This document shows, in pieces, positions 13,746 to 22,556 of a stretch of DNA of 31,622 nt. A program made the translations under genes and the position numbers. Where the stretch lies: positions 16,634 through 48,255 of the forward strand of contig DANW01000009.1 of NCBI GenBank assembly GCA_002501605.1, written 5' to 3'. This stretch comes from Euryarchaeota archaeon UBA28. GTDB lineage: Archaea; Thermoplasmatota; Poseidoniia; Poseidoniales; Thalassarchaeaceae. Below the pieces are notes generated by a model, which was not told the origin of the DNA, searched no databases, and worked only from the letters and a program-made list of their open reading frames with translations. The first letter of the stretch is position 1; each line of letters opens with the position of its first letter.

Positions 13746-15026
13746 ATGAATGACACCGGTTATGCGCTATACGACTATGAGAAATGGTCAATATATGCCC
13801 TTACTGCAATCATCGCCCTCCTACTCTCGGCACTTTCCCTAAATATTCTTGATATCTCCAATCCACTGACAGATTTCGTAACTCAATATTATGTGGACCC
13901 TATCCTTGATGAGTCAGGAGGAGATGCTGGGTACAATGAAACTAACACAATCACCTACGCGGTAGTCCTCGCCCTTTTTGTAGCCGCGTTAAGTGCTTGG
14001 TTGAGGATTCTGAAAATAGATTCAACCGAGGCTACAATACTGGCCCTGTTACCATATGTCTTCTGGGCTGCTCTGGGGGAGGTCGTGGAAGATGCGGATC
14101 TGTTCGATATCGCAATGGCTCCTTTATTTGTAAGTCCAAGTATTCATTTCCAGACTGCTCTATGGGTGATAATTGCTGGCTCCATCGGCTATCATGTTAG
14201 GAACTATGGTCCAGAAGTCAGTGAAAGGGAGAAGAATAGAATTCTGGAAAGCCTTTCGATGATTGCAATATTCTCACAGTTCTTGATCTACGGTCATTCA
14301 ATCTCTGTGAGTGAGGTGGGTGCTGAGGTAGATTTGACAATGTTCGCCTTAATTGGAATATCGGCCACTTTCCTACCGATATTCTTCAGGGAATCAACAT
14401 CGGAATTCACTTACGTCCAGAGGTCTGTGTATCTAGTTGGCTCTGGAGGAGTACTGGTATTCTTCGGAGCCTTGGTTTCCTTTGCCACAACTCTTCCAGA
14501 TGACAAGCTGACACTATGGCCACTGGTTATCGTTCTGGGAATCCCCATATTGATATGCTATGTGATGTTTGTTTCCGGAATAGAGTCTTCAAGAATACTT
14601 TCAGAGAGGGGCTTCGTCGCAGGAATACTTCCTAAGGGAATGTCAGAATCTGAATATGAAGACCTAGTTTCTGATGATAAACTGATTATGGAGGAAAACA
14701 GGAAGAAAGCCGTATTGGCGTATCCTGTAGTTTTTCTCGCCGTATCGGGACAGGTGATGGACGGATTAGCGACATGGATTGGCATTGACTACTTCGGATA
14801 TGAGGAGAAGCATCTCCTGTCAGCTTGGATTATCGAAGAATTCGGTAATACATTCGGTTTCACGTTAGTGAAGGCGGGCCTCGGTCTGATTATCTGGTGG
14901 TTCTTCGCCTTCGCAAACTTCGAGCATAGGCAACAGCACCTTAGATTACTAGTGGGCCTAATGATACTAGTCGTAGGAATGGCTCCAGGACTAAGAGGGG
15001 TAGCAAGACTGGTTATCGGCCAGTAA
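13746..15026 (+). CDS. DUF63 family archaeal membrane protein
   Basis: This is a polytopic membrane protein of 426 residues with about nine or ten hydrophobic segments. It shows the sequence hallmarks of the archaeal DUF63 family, whose function is unknown: YNETNTITYAVVLALFVAA, ATILALLPYVFWAALGEVVE plus the next Asp, PLFVSPSIHFQTALW, and a C-terminal block GQVMDGLATWIGIDYFGYEE preceding KHLL. Conserved Asp, Glu and His residues at membrane edges hint at an enzyme or transporter, but that is only inference. The GTAGGT site just before ATG 13746 supports the start. It lies 42 bases after the KH gene. Confidence 0.85.
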   Translation: MNDTGYALYDYEKWSIYALTAIIALLLSALSLNILDISNPLTDFVTQYYVDPILDESGGDAGYNETNTITYAVVLALFVAALSAWLRILKIDSTEATILALLPYVFWAALGEVVEDADLFDIAMAPLFVSPSIHFQTALWVIIAGSIGYHVRNYGPEVSEREKNRILESLSMIAIFSQFLIYGHSISVSEVGAEVDLTMFALIGISATFLPIFFRESTSEFTYVQRSVYLVGSGGVLVFFGALVSFATTLPDDKLTLWPLVIVLGIPILICYVMFVSGIESSRILSERGFVAGILPKGMSESEYEDLVSDDKLIMEENRKKAVLAYPVVFLAVSGQVMDGLATWIGIDYFGYEEKHLLSAWIIEEFGNTFGFTLVKAGLGLIIWWFFAFANFEHRQQHLRLLVGLMILVVGMAPGLRGVARLVIGQ

Positions 15027-15052
15027 ACGTACTAATCGAGGAATACTTCCCA

Positions 15053-15062
15053 TTCAATTGAA
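15053..15062 (+). promoter_or_regulatory. Possible TATA-like element upstream of the mccB cluster
   Basis: TTCAATTGAA is a perfect 10-base palindrome centred 26-27 bases before ATG 15084, which has no visible ribosome-binding site. This spacing is expected for a TATA box driving a leaderless archaeal transcript. Weak on its own, but repeated at 19629. Confidence 0.28.
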
Positions 15063-15083
15063 GGCTCAGACACCCTCACGGAT

Positions 15084-16652
15084 ATGATACTCATGGATAG
15101 GCTGCCAACGAGAATCGATAAATCGAGTGAAGATTACTCTATCAGGAAGAGTCACAATTCAGGCTTAATCGAGGAACTCAGGCAAAGAGTAGATATTGCG
15201 AAAAATGGAGGCGGTGGAAAATACGTCGAGAGGCATGAGGCCAGAGGGAAGGGGATGCCTAGGGACAGAATTTCAGAAATTTGTGATCCAGGGTCTCCTT
15301 TCATCGAGCTTTCTACTTTGGCAGCGTTCGAGATGTATGATGGCAAAGCCCACTCAGCAGGGATAGTGACTGGAATAGGAGTGGTCCATGGGAAAGAGTG
15401 TGTCTTTGTGGCTAACGATGCCACAGTAAAGGGAGGGTCATACTATCCAATGACCGTCAAGAAACACATTAGGGCCCAAGAGGTTGCTGAGTCAAACAAT
15501 CTCCCATGTATATACCTTGTAGACTCAGGAGGGGCCTTCCTTCCTCTTCAAGATCAGGTCTTCCCTGACAAAGGACATTTTGGCAGAATATTCAGGAATC
15601 AGGCGATTCTTTCAAGTAAGGGGATACCCCAAGTTGCCGCTGTCTTGGGGTCATGTACAGCCGGCGGTGCGTACATCCCAGCAATGAGTGATGAATCAAT
15701 AATAGTAAAGGGCAATGGAACAATCTTCCTTGCAGGGCCACCACTGGTAAAAGCTGCAACAGGTGAAGAGGTCAGTGCTGAAAATCTCGGAGGAGCGGAT
15801 TTGCATACCCGGGAATCAGGAGTTGCAGATCACTTTGCAGAGGATGAGACAGAGGCTCTGCAGACTGTCAGAGACATAGTTGAGAATCTCAACGTTGGAA
15901 AGAAAATTAGACTTGATACGGAGGATCCAGAGGATCCGTATCACAGTCCAGAAGAGTTACTAGGAATTATCCCTAATGATAACAGGACTCCGTATGATGT
16001 CAGGGAGGTTATCTCAAGGATCGTAGATGGCAGCAGATTTCACGAATTCAAGGAGAGGTATGGAACTTCCTTGGTCTGCGGTTTTGCAAGAATACACGGG
16101 TATCCGGTTGGTATAGTGGCAAATAATGGCATATTGTTTTCAGAGTCCTCGCTAAAAGGGGCACATTTTGTAGAACTCTGCGGTCAAAGGGGGATTCCCC
16201 TGGTATTCCTGCAGAATATCATGGGATTCATGGTTGGAAGAGATGCAGAAGCAGGAGGAATAGCCAAAGATGGAGCCAAACTTGTTACTGCAGTCTCTTG
16301 TGTTCCAGTCCCAAAGTTTACAGTAATCATAGGGGGTTCCCATGGAGCCGGAAACTATGGAATGTGTGGTAGAGCATACGATCCAAGATTCCTCTTCATG
16401 TGGCCGAATGCTAGAATATCCGTAATGGGGGGAGAGCAAGCAGCCAGCGTTCTTTCAACTGTGGGGAATGCCAATCCAGATGCAATAAGGGAGAAGTATG
16501 AGAGGGAGAGCAACCCATACTACTCTACTGCCAGACTATGGGATGATGGGGTTATTGATCCCAGAGATACCAGGGATATCTTAGGACTTTGTATCTCATC
16601 CTCGCTAAATGCTAAGATGCCAGAAAATAGGTATGGAGTATTCAGGATGTGA
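15084..16652 (+). CDS. mccB: Methylcrotonyl-CoA carboxylase beta subunit (carboxyltransferase)
   Basis: This subunit transfers the carboxyl group from carboxybiotin to 3-methylcrotonyl-CoA in leucine degradation. At 522 residues it is close to the usual 535. The sequence follows the MCC beta type rather than the propionyl-CoA type: [60 protein letters not shown], then [20 protein letters not shown] and ENLGGADLH. The second half of the carboxyltransferase fold has [20 protein letters not shown] and [23 protein letters not shown] 15084 and ATG 15093 are both possible starts; neither has a clear ribosome-binding site. The crotonase and biotin subunits follow directly. Confusion with geranyl-CoA carboxylase cannot be excluded. 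Confidence 0.92.
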   Translation: MILMDRLPTRIDKSSEDYSIRKSHNSGLIEELRQRVDIAKNGGGGKYVERHEARGKGMPRDRISEICDPGSPFIELSTLAAFEMYDGKAHSAGIVTGIGVVHGKECVFVANDATVKGGSYYPMTVKKHIRAQEVAESNNLPCIYLVDSGGAFLPLQDQVFPDKGHFGRIFRNQAILSSKGIPQVAAVLGSCTAGGAYIPAMSDESIIVKGNGTIFLAGPPLVKAATGEEVSAENLGGADLHTRESGVADHFAEDETEALQTVRDIVENLNVGKKIRLDTEDPEDPYHSPEELLGIIPNDNRTPYDVREVISRIVDGSRFHEFKERYGTSLVCGFARIHGYPVGIVANNGILFSESSLKGAHFVELCGQRGIPLVFLQNIMGFMVGRDAEAGGIAKDGAKLVTAVSCVPVPKFTVIIGGSHGAGNYGMCGRAYDPRFLFMWPNARISVMGGEQAASVLSTVGNANPDAIREKYERESNPYYSTARLWDDGVIDPRDTRDILGLCISSSLNAKMPENRYGVFRM

Positions 16653-16656
16653 AATT

Positions 16657-17520
16657 ATGCAAAATTTAGTCAGCGATAAAGTCCCGATAACCGAGCTTTG
16701 CTTTCTGGAGATAGATGGACCTGTAGCCATTATCACCATCTCAAGAAGTGAAGTATTCAATGCGTTGAATGTACAACTAATTTCCGAGTTGATAGACCTG
16801 ATTACTTGGACCTCCTCAAGGTCCGCTGCAATAAACGGGACTTTGAACGACACAAACGATATGCCTTACTTCAGAGCATTAGTGCTAAAGTCCGAGGGTA
16901 AGCATTTCTGTGCTGGCGCGGATGTCAATATGATGAGAGATGCTGGTGCGGCAAGTCCAGAGGAAAATAGAGCTGATTCCAAGAGGCTCGATACACTGTT
17001 TAACTCACTCTGGTCACATCCATGCTTCACTATATGCTGCGTTCAGGGAGTGGCTCTCGGCGGAGGCGCAGGTCTGGTTTCGTGCGTTGATCATGTAATT
17101 GCTGAACCGGGTACAAGAATAGCTCTCTCGGAGGGGAAGCTAGGTATACTCCCAGCCGTAATTGGTCCTTACGTATACAGAAAAACAGGTAGCTCAGAAT
17201 TCAGGAGACTCTCAATGACTGCTAGCAGGATTTCTTCAGAAGAGGCACTGAGAATTGGGCTAGTAAATCAAATAGTAGAGGATAAGAATAATTTTGAAAA
17301 ATCCTGCAGAGAGGTCATAGAAAATCTCCTCACTAGCGGTCCAATGGCCGTCCACGAGGCAAAGAAACTGACCTTGGTATTCGATAGATGGACTGGTTCA
17401 GATGAAGAATTGAGAGAATGGACTCTAGAGAAGACAAGCGAGATGAGAGAGTCCATAGAAGGTCAAGAGGGCCTTTCAGCCTTCTTGGAGAGAAGACCTC
17501 CTAATTGGTCTCCGAAGTAG
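16657..17520 (+). CDS. liuC: Enoyl-CoA hydratase family, probably methylglutaconyl-CoA hydratase
   Basis: A crotonase-fold protein of 287 residues. The oxyanion-hole region reads KHFCAGADVNMM and GVALGGGAGLVSCVDHVIAE. Catalytic Glu of the second acid position is retained (E159 in IALSEGKLGILPAVIGPYV), whereas the first glutamate of classical enoyl-CoA hydratase is replaced in GGGAGLV. The LSE-x-KLG-x-x-PA-x-IGPYV block is typical of LiuC-type methylglutaconyl-CoA hydratases. That reaction follows methylcrotonyl-CoA carboxylase in leucine breakdown, and the gene sits between the carboxylase subunits. An upstream in-frame ATG at 16609 or 16633 would overlap mccB; ATG 16657, four bases past the mccB stop, is preferred. 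Function within the crotonase family remains inferred from motif plus context. Confidence 0.85.
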   Translation: MQNLVSDKVPITELCFLEIDGPVAIITISRSEVFNALNVQLISELIDLITWTSSRSAAINGTLNDTNDMPYFRALVLKSEGKHFCAGADVNMMRDAGAASPEENRADSKRLDTLFNSLWSHPCFTICCVQGVALGGGAGLVSCVDHVIAEPGTRIALSEGKLGILPAVIGPYVYRKTGSSEFRRLSMTASRISSEEALRIGLVNQIVEDKNNFEKSCREVIENLLTSGPMAVHEAKKLTLVFDRWTGSDEELREWTLEKTSEMRESIEGQEGLSAFLERRPPNWSPK

Positions 17521-17536
17521 CTTGAGAGTGGTAGTC

Positions 17537-19090
17537 ATGTTTCCTGAGTGGATGAAGGGAGCGCCAACACCATTCTCATCCGTACTCGTTGCCAATAGGG
17601 GTGAGATTGCAGTTAGGGTGATAACGGCCGTTAAGGAAGCTGGACTCAGGGCAATTGCGGTCTATTCAGATCCCGATAGTAATGCTTTACATGTGGAAAT
17701 GGCAGATGATGCAGTGCATCTACCAGGTAATTCTCTAACTGAAAATTACCTCAATTCTGAGGCCATAATATTGGCAGCAAAATCATCAGGTGCCCAAGCC
17801 ATTCATCCTGGATACGGATTCCTCTCCGAGAGAGCAGATTTCGCTCGTGATGTCGCCAACGCAGGAATTATTTGGGTAGGACCATCTCCCGAGGCCATAG
17901 AAACAATGGGTGACAAAATATCGGCTAGATCTAGAATGATAGAGTCAGGGGTACCTGTAATCCCCGGTGACGAAATAGCTATTCCAGAAGGAAGCGATCA
18001 CATGGGAGCATTGGCTTCTGTCGCTGCTAGGGTCGGCTATCCATTACTCCTGAAGGCTAGTGCAGGCGGAGGGGGGAAGGGAATGAGAGTAGTTCACGAG
18101 CCGAAAATGCTCAGGACGGAGTATGAGGCCGCAGCAAGAGAAGCTTCTGCGGCATTCGGGGATGGAACAGTATATGTGGAGAGGTTACTCACTGGAGCAA
18201 GGCATATCGAGATACAGGTTCTAGCAGATAAACATGGGAACTGCATCCACCTAAATGAGAGAGACTGCTCCCTCCAAAGGAGACATCAGAAGGTCATTGA
18301 AGAGGCACCATCAACAGCGGTATCCAACGATTTAAGGAAGTCAATGGGTGAATCTGCAGTTCTGGCTGCAATGGCTGTTGATTATGTCGGGGCTGGAACC
18401 GTCGAGTTACTTCTTTCTCCAAATGGGCAGTATTATTTCTTGGAAATGAATACAAGGCTGCAAGTAGAACATCCAGTAACCGAGATGATTACCGGTGTTG
18501 ACTTGGTCCAGAAACAACTCGAGATAGCATCAGGTATGACACTAGGAATTTCTCAGAATTCCGTAGGAATAAATGGCCATTCAATTGAGGCCAGGATATA
18601 TGCGGAGGATGCTAAGAGGGGCTTTCTTCCCTCAATTGGCACCCTAGGGGTTTGGATACCTCCCAGTGGTCCTGGAATCAGATTGGACTCTGGAGTCAGA
18701 CAAGGAGATCAAGTAACCGTTGATTTCGACCCCATGCTCGCAAAACTGATTGTTCATGCGCCGGACAGGAAATCCGCAATTAGGAGAATGGATAGTGCAT
18801 TATCATCATTCGTCGCTCTTGGCGTAACTACCAATATAGGATTCCTGAGAAATGCACTATTGCACCCTTCTTTCACTTCAGGAAGCATAACAACTGACTT
18901 CTTGGATAGTACATCGATAAATGAATTCGATCCCGAGTACACTGATCCTAGATTAATCGTATCCATCGCAGCATCAGCCAAGAGATTGGGGCTCGATAAA
19001 TTAGCAAACATACACTCAAACTCAGATATAGACGACCATTCTGGTCATTCTGGCGACCCCTTCAAGACATTGTCTAGGAGATTTCCATAG
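17537..19090 (+). CDS. mccA: Biotin carboxylase subunit of methylcrotonyl-CoA carboxylase
   Basis: The ATP-dependent biotin carboxylase component. The 517-residue product has the N-terminal fold (VLVANRGEIAVRV), the ATP-grasp glycine loop KASAGGGGKGMRVV (173-186), and the catalytic EMNTRLQVEHPVTE (303-316). The C-terminal biotin carboxylase domain follows (IEARIYAEDAKRGFLPS, then FDPMLAKLIVH). It ends at GDPFKTLSRRFP, just where a full MCC alpha chain would continue into its linker (BT) and biotin carrier domains. Those are on the next gene, so the alpha subunit is split. A TTG at 17522 and GTG at 17528 are in frame upstream, but ATG 17537 fits the family start better. It could also serve another acyl-CoA carboxylase in the cell. 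Confidence 0.93.
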   Translation: MFPEWMKGAPTPFSSVLVANRGEIAVRVITAVKEAGLRAIAVYSDPDSNALHVEMADDAVHLPGNSLTENYLNSEAIILAAKSSGAQAIHPGYGFLSERADFARDVANAGIIWVGPSPEAIETMGDKISARSRMIESGVPVIPGDEIAIPEGSDHMGALASVAARVGYPLLLKASAGGGGKGMRVVHEPKMLRTEYEAAAREASAAFGDGTVYVERLLTGARHIEIQVLADKHGNCIHLNERDCSLQRRHQKVIEEAPSTAVSNDLRKSMGESAVLAAMAVDYVGAGTVELLLSPNGQYYFLEMNTRLQVEHPVTEMITGVDLVQKQLEIASGMTLGISQNSVGINGHSIEARIYAEDAKRGFLPSIGTLGVWIPPSGPGIRLDSGVRQGDQVTVDFDPMLAKLIVHAPDRKSAIRRMDSALSSFVALGVTTNIGFLRNALLHPSFTSGSITTDFLDSTSINEFDPEYTDPRLIVSIAASAKRLGLDKLANIHSNSDIDDHSGHSGDPFKTLSRRFP

Positions 19091-19098
19091 GTGATTAC

Positions 19099-19596
19099 AT
19101 GGATTGGGAGATTGCCGATTTAGAGGACAAATTCTCTGTTGATCTAACTGAAAGAGAGGGAAAGGTTACCATTTCATCTGTTTCTGTTAATGGAATTACT
19201 GATGAATGTCCGGAGATTAGAATTTCAAGGGTCGGAAAAAATCCTACAATTATTCTTGAGACTGAAAGCGGATCAAGACCTGCCTATGTGATGAAAATAG
19301 ATGGCAAATGGTGGATTCATCTGAAAGGAGAGGTATACGTTGTCAATGAGGTCGAGAAAGGAGGGAAGTCATCAGAATCGACTGGGGGGCTCTCGGCTCC
19401 TATGCCCGGAATCATACTGGAAGTCATGGTTAAAGAAGGACAGAGAGTTAGGGAGGGGCAGCCTCTTATGACTATGGAAGCGATGAAAATGGAGCACAGG
19501 ATAATGGCGCCAAAGTCAGGTGAGGTCATTTCCCTAAATTACAACAAAGGAGATAGAGTGGATATGGGCGCAACATTGGTTGAGCTGGGCGATTAG
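19099..19596 (+). CDS. Biotin carboxyl carrier protein with BT-like N-terminal domain
   Basis: A 165-residue protein carrying the biotin attachment site EAMKMEH, with the biotinyl lysine at K130, inside a normal biotinyl domain (about residues 96-163; SAPMPGIILEVMVKEGQRV at its start). The first 85 residues look like the beta-barrel BT linker of MCC alpha chains (AYVMKIDGKWWIHLKGEVYV). It thus completes the biotin carboxylase encoded just upstream. AGGTGAT (19089-19095) overlaps the upstream TAG and precedes ATG 19099 by three bases. The reading frame differs from the upstream gene, and the well-formed start signals argue for a genuine split rather than a frameshift. Confidence 0.93.
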   Translation: MDWEIADLEDKFSVDLTEREGKVTISSVSVNGITDECPEIRISRVGKNPTIILETESGSRPAYVMKIDGKWWIHLKGEVYVVNEVEKGGKSSESTGGLSAPMPGIILEVMVKEGQRVREGQPLMTMEAMKMEHRIMAPKSGEVISLNYNKGDRVDMGATLVELGD

Positions 19597-19628
19597 GTTA
19601 GTTTGACTTGAATGATTATTTCGGGTCT

Positions 19629-19638
19629 GTATTAATAC
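19629..19638 (+). promoter_or_regulatory. Possible TATA box of a leaderless transcript for the DUF4126 gene
   Basis: GTATTAATAC is a perfect palindrome in the 64-base gap after the carboxylase cluster, centred 27 bases before ATG 19661. That ATG lacks a ribosome-binding site, so a transcript starting at or near it would put this element in the normal archaeal TATA position. Confidence 0.38.
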
Positions 19639-19660
19639 GGGAAGACTACATCGAAGCACC

Positions 19661-20254
19661 ATGGAAGGCTTCACTCTAGCTATAGCGGCATTCATGGGAA
19701 TCAGTTTGGCAGCGGCTTCTGGGTTCCGCGTTTTCCTACCTCCATTTCTAATGGCACTATCAGTCAGATCAGGAATTGTGGACATAGATCTTATCGGCAC
19801 TCAGTTTGAATTTTTCACTACTACACCGGCTATCATTCTGCTTGGAATAGCCATGCTAGCTGAGTTTGCCGCTTACTATGTGCCATTTATTGATAATCTG
19901 CTTGACACCATTGCTACCCCGGCAGCTGTAATCTCAGGAGTCGGTATGACTGCAATCTCACTGGAAGGGAGCGAGCCAGTAATCCAGTGGGCAATAGCGA
20001 TCGTTGCTGGAGGAGGGATGTCGGCGACAATTCAGACAGCCACAGTCGCGGCAAGGGGAATCAGCTCAACCTTCACCCTTGGAACTGCTAATCCACTGGT
20101 AGCCACAAGTGAGAATATTGCCAGTGTTGCTCTTACCATTATTGCCTTATTATTTCCCATATTAGCGATTTCCTTCGCTACATTAGTCGCATTACTCCTG
20201 ATCAGGCGAAACATGGTCAAAGATAACGAAACCAATAGTGTAAGAGTTGCTTGA
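19661..20254 (+). CDS. DUF4126 family membrane protein
   Basis: A 197-residue hydrophobic protein with about five membrane segments. The N-terminal block GISLAAASGFRVFLPPFLMA and the segment IAMLAEFAAYYVPFIDNLLD match the DUF4126 family, in which a Gly/Ala-rich first helix and a conserved -P-x-DNLLD- turn are characteristic. The later Gly/Ala/Thr-rich part (IVAGGGMSATIQTATVAARG) also fits. No function is established for the family to my knowledge; a small-molecule channel or transporter is only a guess. It begins what looks like a new transcription unit and overlaps the next gene if that starts at TTG 20247. Confidence 0.8.
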   Translation: MEGFTLAIAAFMGISLAAASGFRVFLPPFLMALSVRSGIVDIDLIGTQFEFFTTTPAIILLGIAMLAEFAAYYVPFIDNLLDTIATPAAVISGVGMTAISLEGSEPVIQWAIAIVAGGGMSATIQTATVAARGISSTFTLGTANPLVATSENIASVALTIIALLFPILAISFATLVALLLIRRNMVKDNETNSVRVA

Positions 20255-22547
20255 TGCCAACCGATTTGAACTATTGCGAACACGTGGTACCGTGCCCCGT
20301 GAGCCGAGTGCCCAGTCTCCGATAAAAGAGGAAAGGCTCCGAATTGGAAAGACGAAGAAGACAGCCGCAGGGATAGTGGGTGTTCAGAAGTCATTTTCAA
20401 TTGGCTTTCATGAAGCGGGAATGAAGCGAACGTTGCAGTCGATGTTGGCCGTGAATAGGTTTGACGGGTATGATTGTCCCGGATGTGCTTGGCCAGATCC
20501 AGATGACCATAGGAGTAGTTTCGAGTTCTGTGAAAATGGTGCAAAGGCCTTCGCCACAGAGGCCACCAAGAAGAGAGTGACCCCAGAGAAAATGAGGGGG
20601 ATATCTGTTACGGACCTGTCGAAACTCACTGATATGGAGTTGGACAAGATGGGGAGAATAACAAATCCTTTGTTCCTGAAAGAAGGAGAAGATACCTATG
20701 AGGAAATAGACTGGGGGAGCGCATTCAAGATTATCGCATCCAGGATTAGTAGGTCTGATGATCCAGATGAGAATGTATTCTACACCAGTGGCAGAGCCTC
20801 GAACGAGGCAGCCTTTCTTTGGGGGGTCCTAGCAAGACAGATCGGTACTAACAATCTTCCCGACTGCAGTAACATGTGTCATGAGTCCAGTGGTGTCGCT
20901 TTATCAAGATCCATAGGGATTGGCAAGGGAACAGTAAAGCTGTCATGTTTTGAAGAAGCAGATCTAATTTTGGTAATAGGTCAAAATCCGGGAACCAACC
21001 ATCCAAGGATGCTAACCGCATTAGCCGCATGCAAGGAGAATGGAGGATCTGTTGTCAGTATAAATCCCTTGGAAGAGACGGCAATGAAGAGATTCAAACA
21101 CCCTCAGAATCCTTTGCATCTTATTGGGAGAGGGGTTCAGATTGCGGATGAGCATCTGCCAGTTAGAATCGGTGGGGACGCCGCTCTCCTTCAGGGATTC
21201 GCCAAGACCATGCTCTCACAGGGAGGATTTGATTCAGAATTCATCTCAAATAATACCTTGGGATTCGAAGATTGGAAGAGGCATATAGAATCCACAGACT
21301 GGGAGACAATTGTCGAACAGTCAGGTATCTCCCGGGATAGAATAGAGAAGACCGGTACCGCGATAGCCAGATCGGAGAGAATGATTGTATGTTGGGCCAT
21401 GGGGCTGACACAGCATGAGAACAGTGTCGCTGTAATTCAGGAGGTTTCGAACCTCCTTCTCGCAGGGGGACATTTCGGCAAGCCAGGCGCAGGAGCCTGT
21501 CCGGTTAGGGGTCACTCCAATGTTCAGGGAGATAGGACAGTTGGAATTAACCATCATCCTACTGAGGATTTCATCTCCTCCTGCGAAAATGAGACCGGAA
21601 TAAAAATGCCCAGGAAAAAGGGTTACGATGTCGTAGAGTTCATCCAAGCAGCATTACAAGGAAGGGTGAGGACATACATGGCACTGGGTGGGAACCTAGT
21701 ATCAGCAATGTCGGATACGGAGAGAGTCGCCGAGGCGATTTCCAAGATTGACCTGACAGTGCAGATATCAACCAAGCTAAACAGGTCCCATTTGATTACT
21801 GGGAGGGAAGCCTTGATCCTTCCCTGTCTTGGGAGGACCGAGAGGGATCCTGCTGGATTCGTGTCCGTGGAGAATTCCATGGGCTTGGTACACTCGAGCG
21901 AAGGCTCCTTGAAACCAGCGTCTGAGGCCCTACTTTCAGAGCCAGAAATAATTTCCAGAATAGGAAAAGAGCTCTATCCAGAAGGGCCCATGGACTGGAA
22001 TTTGTATAGCGACCATGAGAATACCAGGTACCTGATTTCCAGATGCATACCAGGATTTGAGGATTACAATACCAAAGTTCGTTCCAAAGGAGGTTTCTAC
22101 CTTCCCAATGGCCCCAGAGACGGCCCAATATGGAATACCCCCTCTGGAAAAGCGCATTTCTTCTGTCACAACCTTCCTGAAAGATCCTTGGAGGATGGAA
22201 GATTTATCCTAATGACCGTAAGAAGCCACGACCAGTACAACACCACGATCTATGGTATGGATGATAGGTACAGAGGCATTTACAACGCTAGGAGAGTAGT
22301 AATGATGAACAAAGATGACATGGAGGATATCGGTGCCTCTGCAGGTCAGGAAGTTGATCTGACGAGCCACTGGGAAGGAAGAAAAATACATTCAGAGAGG
22401 TGGAAGGTCGTACCATATGACATTCCTAGAGGGAACCTCTGCTCCTACTTCCCAGAGGCGAACGTTCTTGTCCCACTGGAAAGTACCGCAGAAGGTAGCA
22501 ATACTCCTACTTCGAAATGGATTGAGGTATCAGTTTCGATTAGATGA
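20247..22547 (+). CDS. ydeP: YdeP-type molybdopterin oxidoreductase (formate dehydrogenase alpha-like)
   Basis: A member of the molybdopterin oxidoreductase family closest to E. coli YdeP. The match runs over nearly the whole 766 residues: DGYDCPGCAWPDPDDHRSS, FEFCENGAKA, FYTSGRASNEAAFLW, LPDCSNMCHESSGVALSRSI, IGQNPGTNHPRMLTALAACK, VRGHSNVQGDRTVGI, ATKLNRSHLI-type ends, and MTVRSHDQYNTTIYGMDDRY. C77, C80 and C95 sit where formate dehydrogenases bind a 4Fe-4S cluster, but the four-cysteine set is incomplete. C211-H212 occupies the Sec/Cys-His position that coordinates molybdenum. Substrate is unknown. No accessory electron-transfer gene adjoins it. The start is uncertain (TTG 20247, TTG 20274 or GTG 20292), but conserved sequence begins by residue 40. 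Confidence 0.93.
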   Translation: MLDANRFELLRTRGTVPREPSAQSPIKEERLRIGKTKKTAAGIVGVQKSFSIGFHEAGMKRTLQSMLAVNRFDGYDCPGCAWPDPDDHRSSFEFCENGAKAFATEATKKRVTPEKMRGISVTDLSKLTDMELDKMGRITNPLFLKEGEDTYEEIDWGSAFKIIASRISRSDDPDENVFYTSGRASNEAAFLWGVLARQIGTNNLPDCSNMCHESSGVALSRSIGIGKGTVKLSCFEEADLILVIGQNPGTNHPRMLTALAACKENGGSVVSINPLEETAMKRFKHPQNPLHLIGRGVQIADEHLPVRIGGDAALLQGFAKTMLSQGGFDSEFISNNTLGFEDWKRHIESTDWETIVEQSGISRDRIEKTGTAIARSERMIVCWAMGLTQHENSVAVIQEVSNLLLAGGHFGKPGAGACPVRGHSNVQGDRTVGINHHPTEDFISSCENETGIKMPRKKGYDVVEFIQAALQGRVRTYMALGGNLVSAMSDTERVAEAISKIDLTVQISTKLNRSHLITGREALILPCLGRTERDPAGFVSVENSMGLVHSSEGSLKPASEALLSEPEIISRIGKELYPEGPMDWNLYSDHENTRYLISRCIPGFEDYNTKVRSKGGFYLPNGPRDGPIWNTPSGKAHFFCHNLPERSLEDGRFILMTVRSHDQYNTTIYGMDDRYRGIYNARRVVMMNKDDMEDIGASAGQEVDLTSHWEGRKIHSERWKVVPYDIPRGNLCSYFPEANVLVPLESTAEGSNTPTSKWIEVSVSIR

Positions 22548-22556
22548 AATAACACT

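Noticed and set aside
19088..19099. Frameshift or pseudogene explanation for the split carboxylase alpha subunit
   Set aside because: The second gene has a perfect ribosome-binding site, ATG and complete domains, and the break falls at a domain boundary.
20032..20544. Minus-strand frame of 170 residues across the DUF4126/ydeP junction
   Set aside because: Antisense to two recognised genes and no recognisable product.
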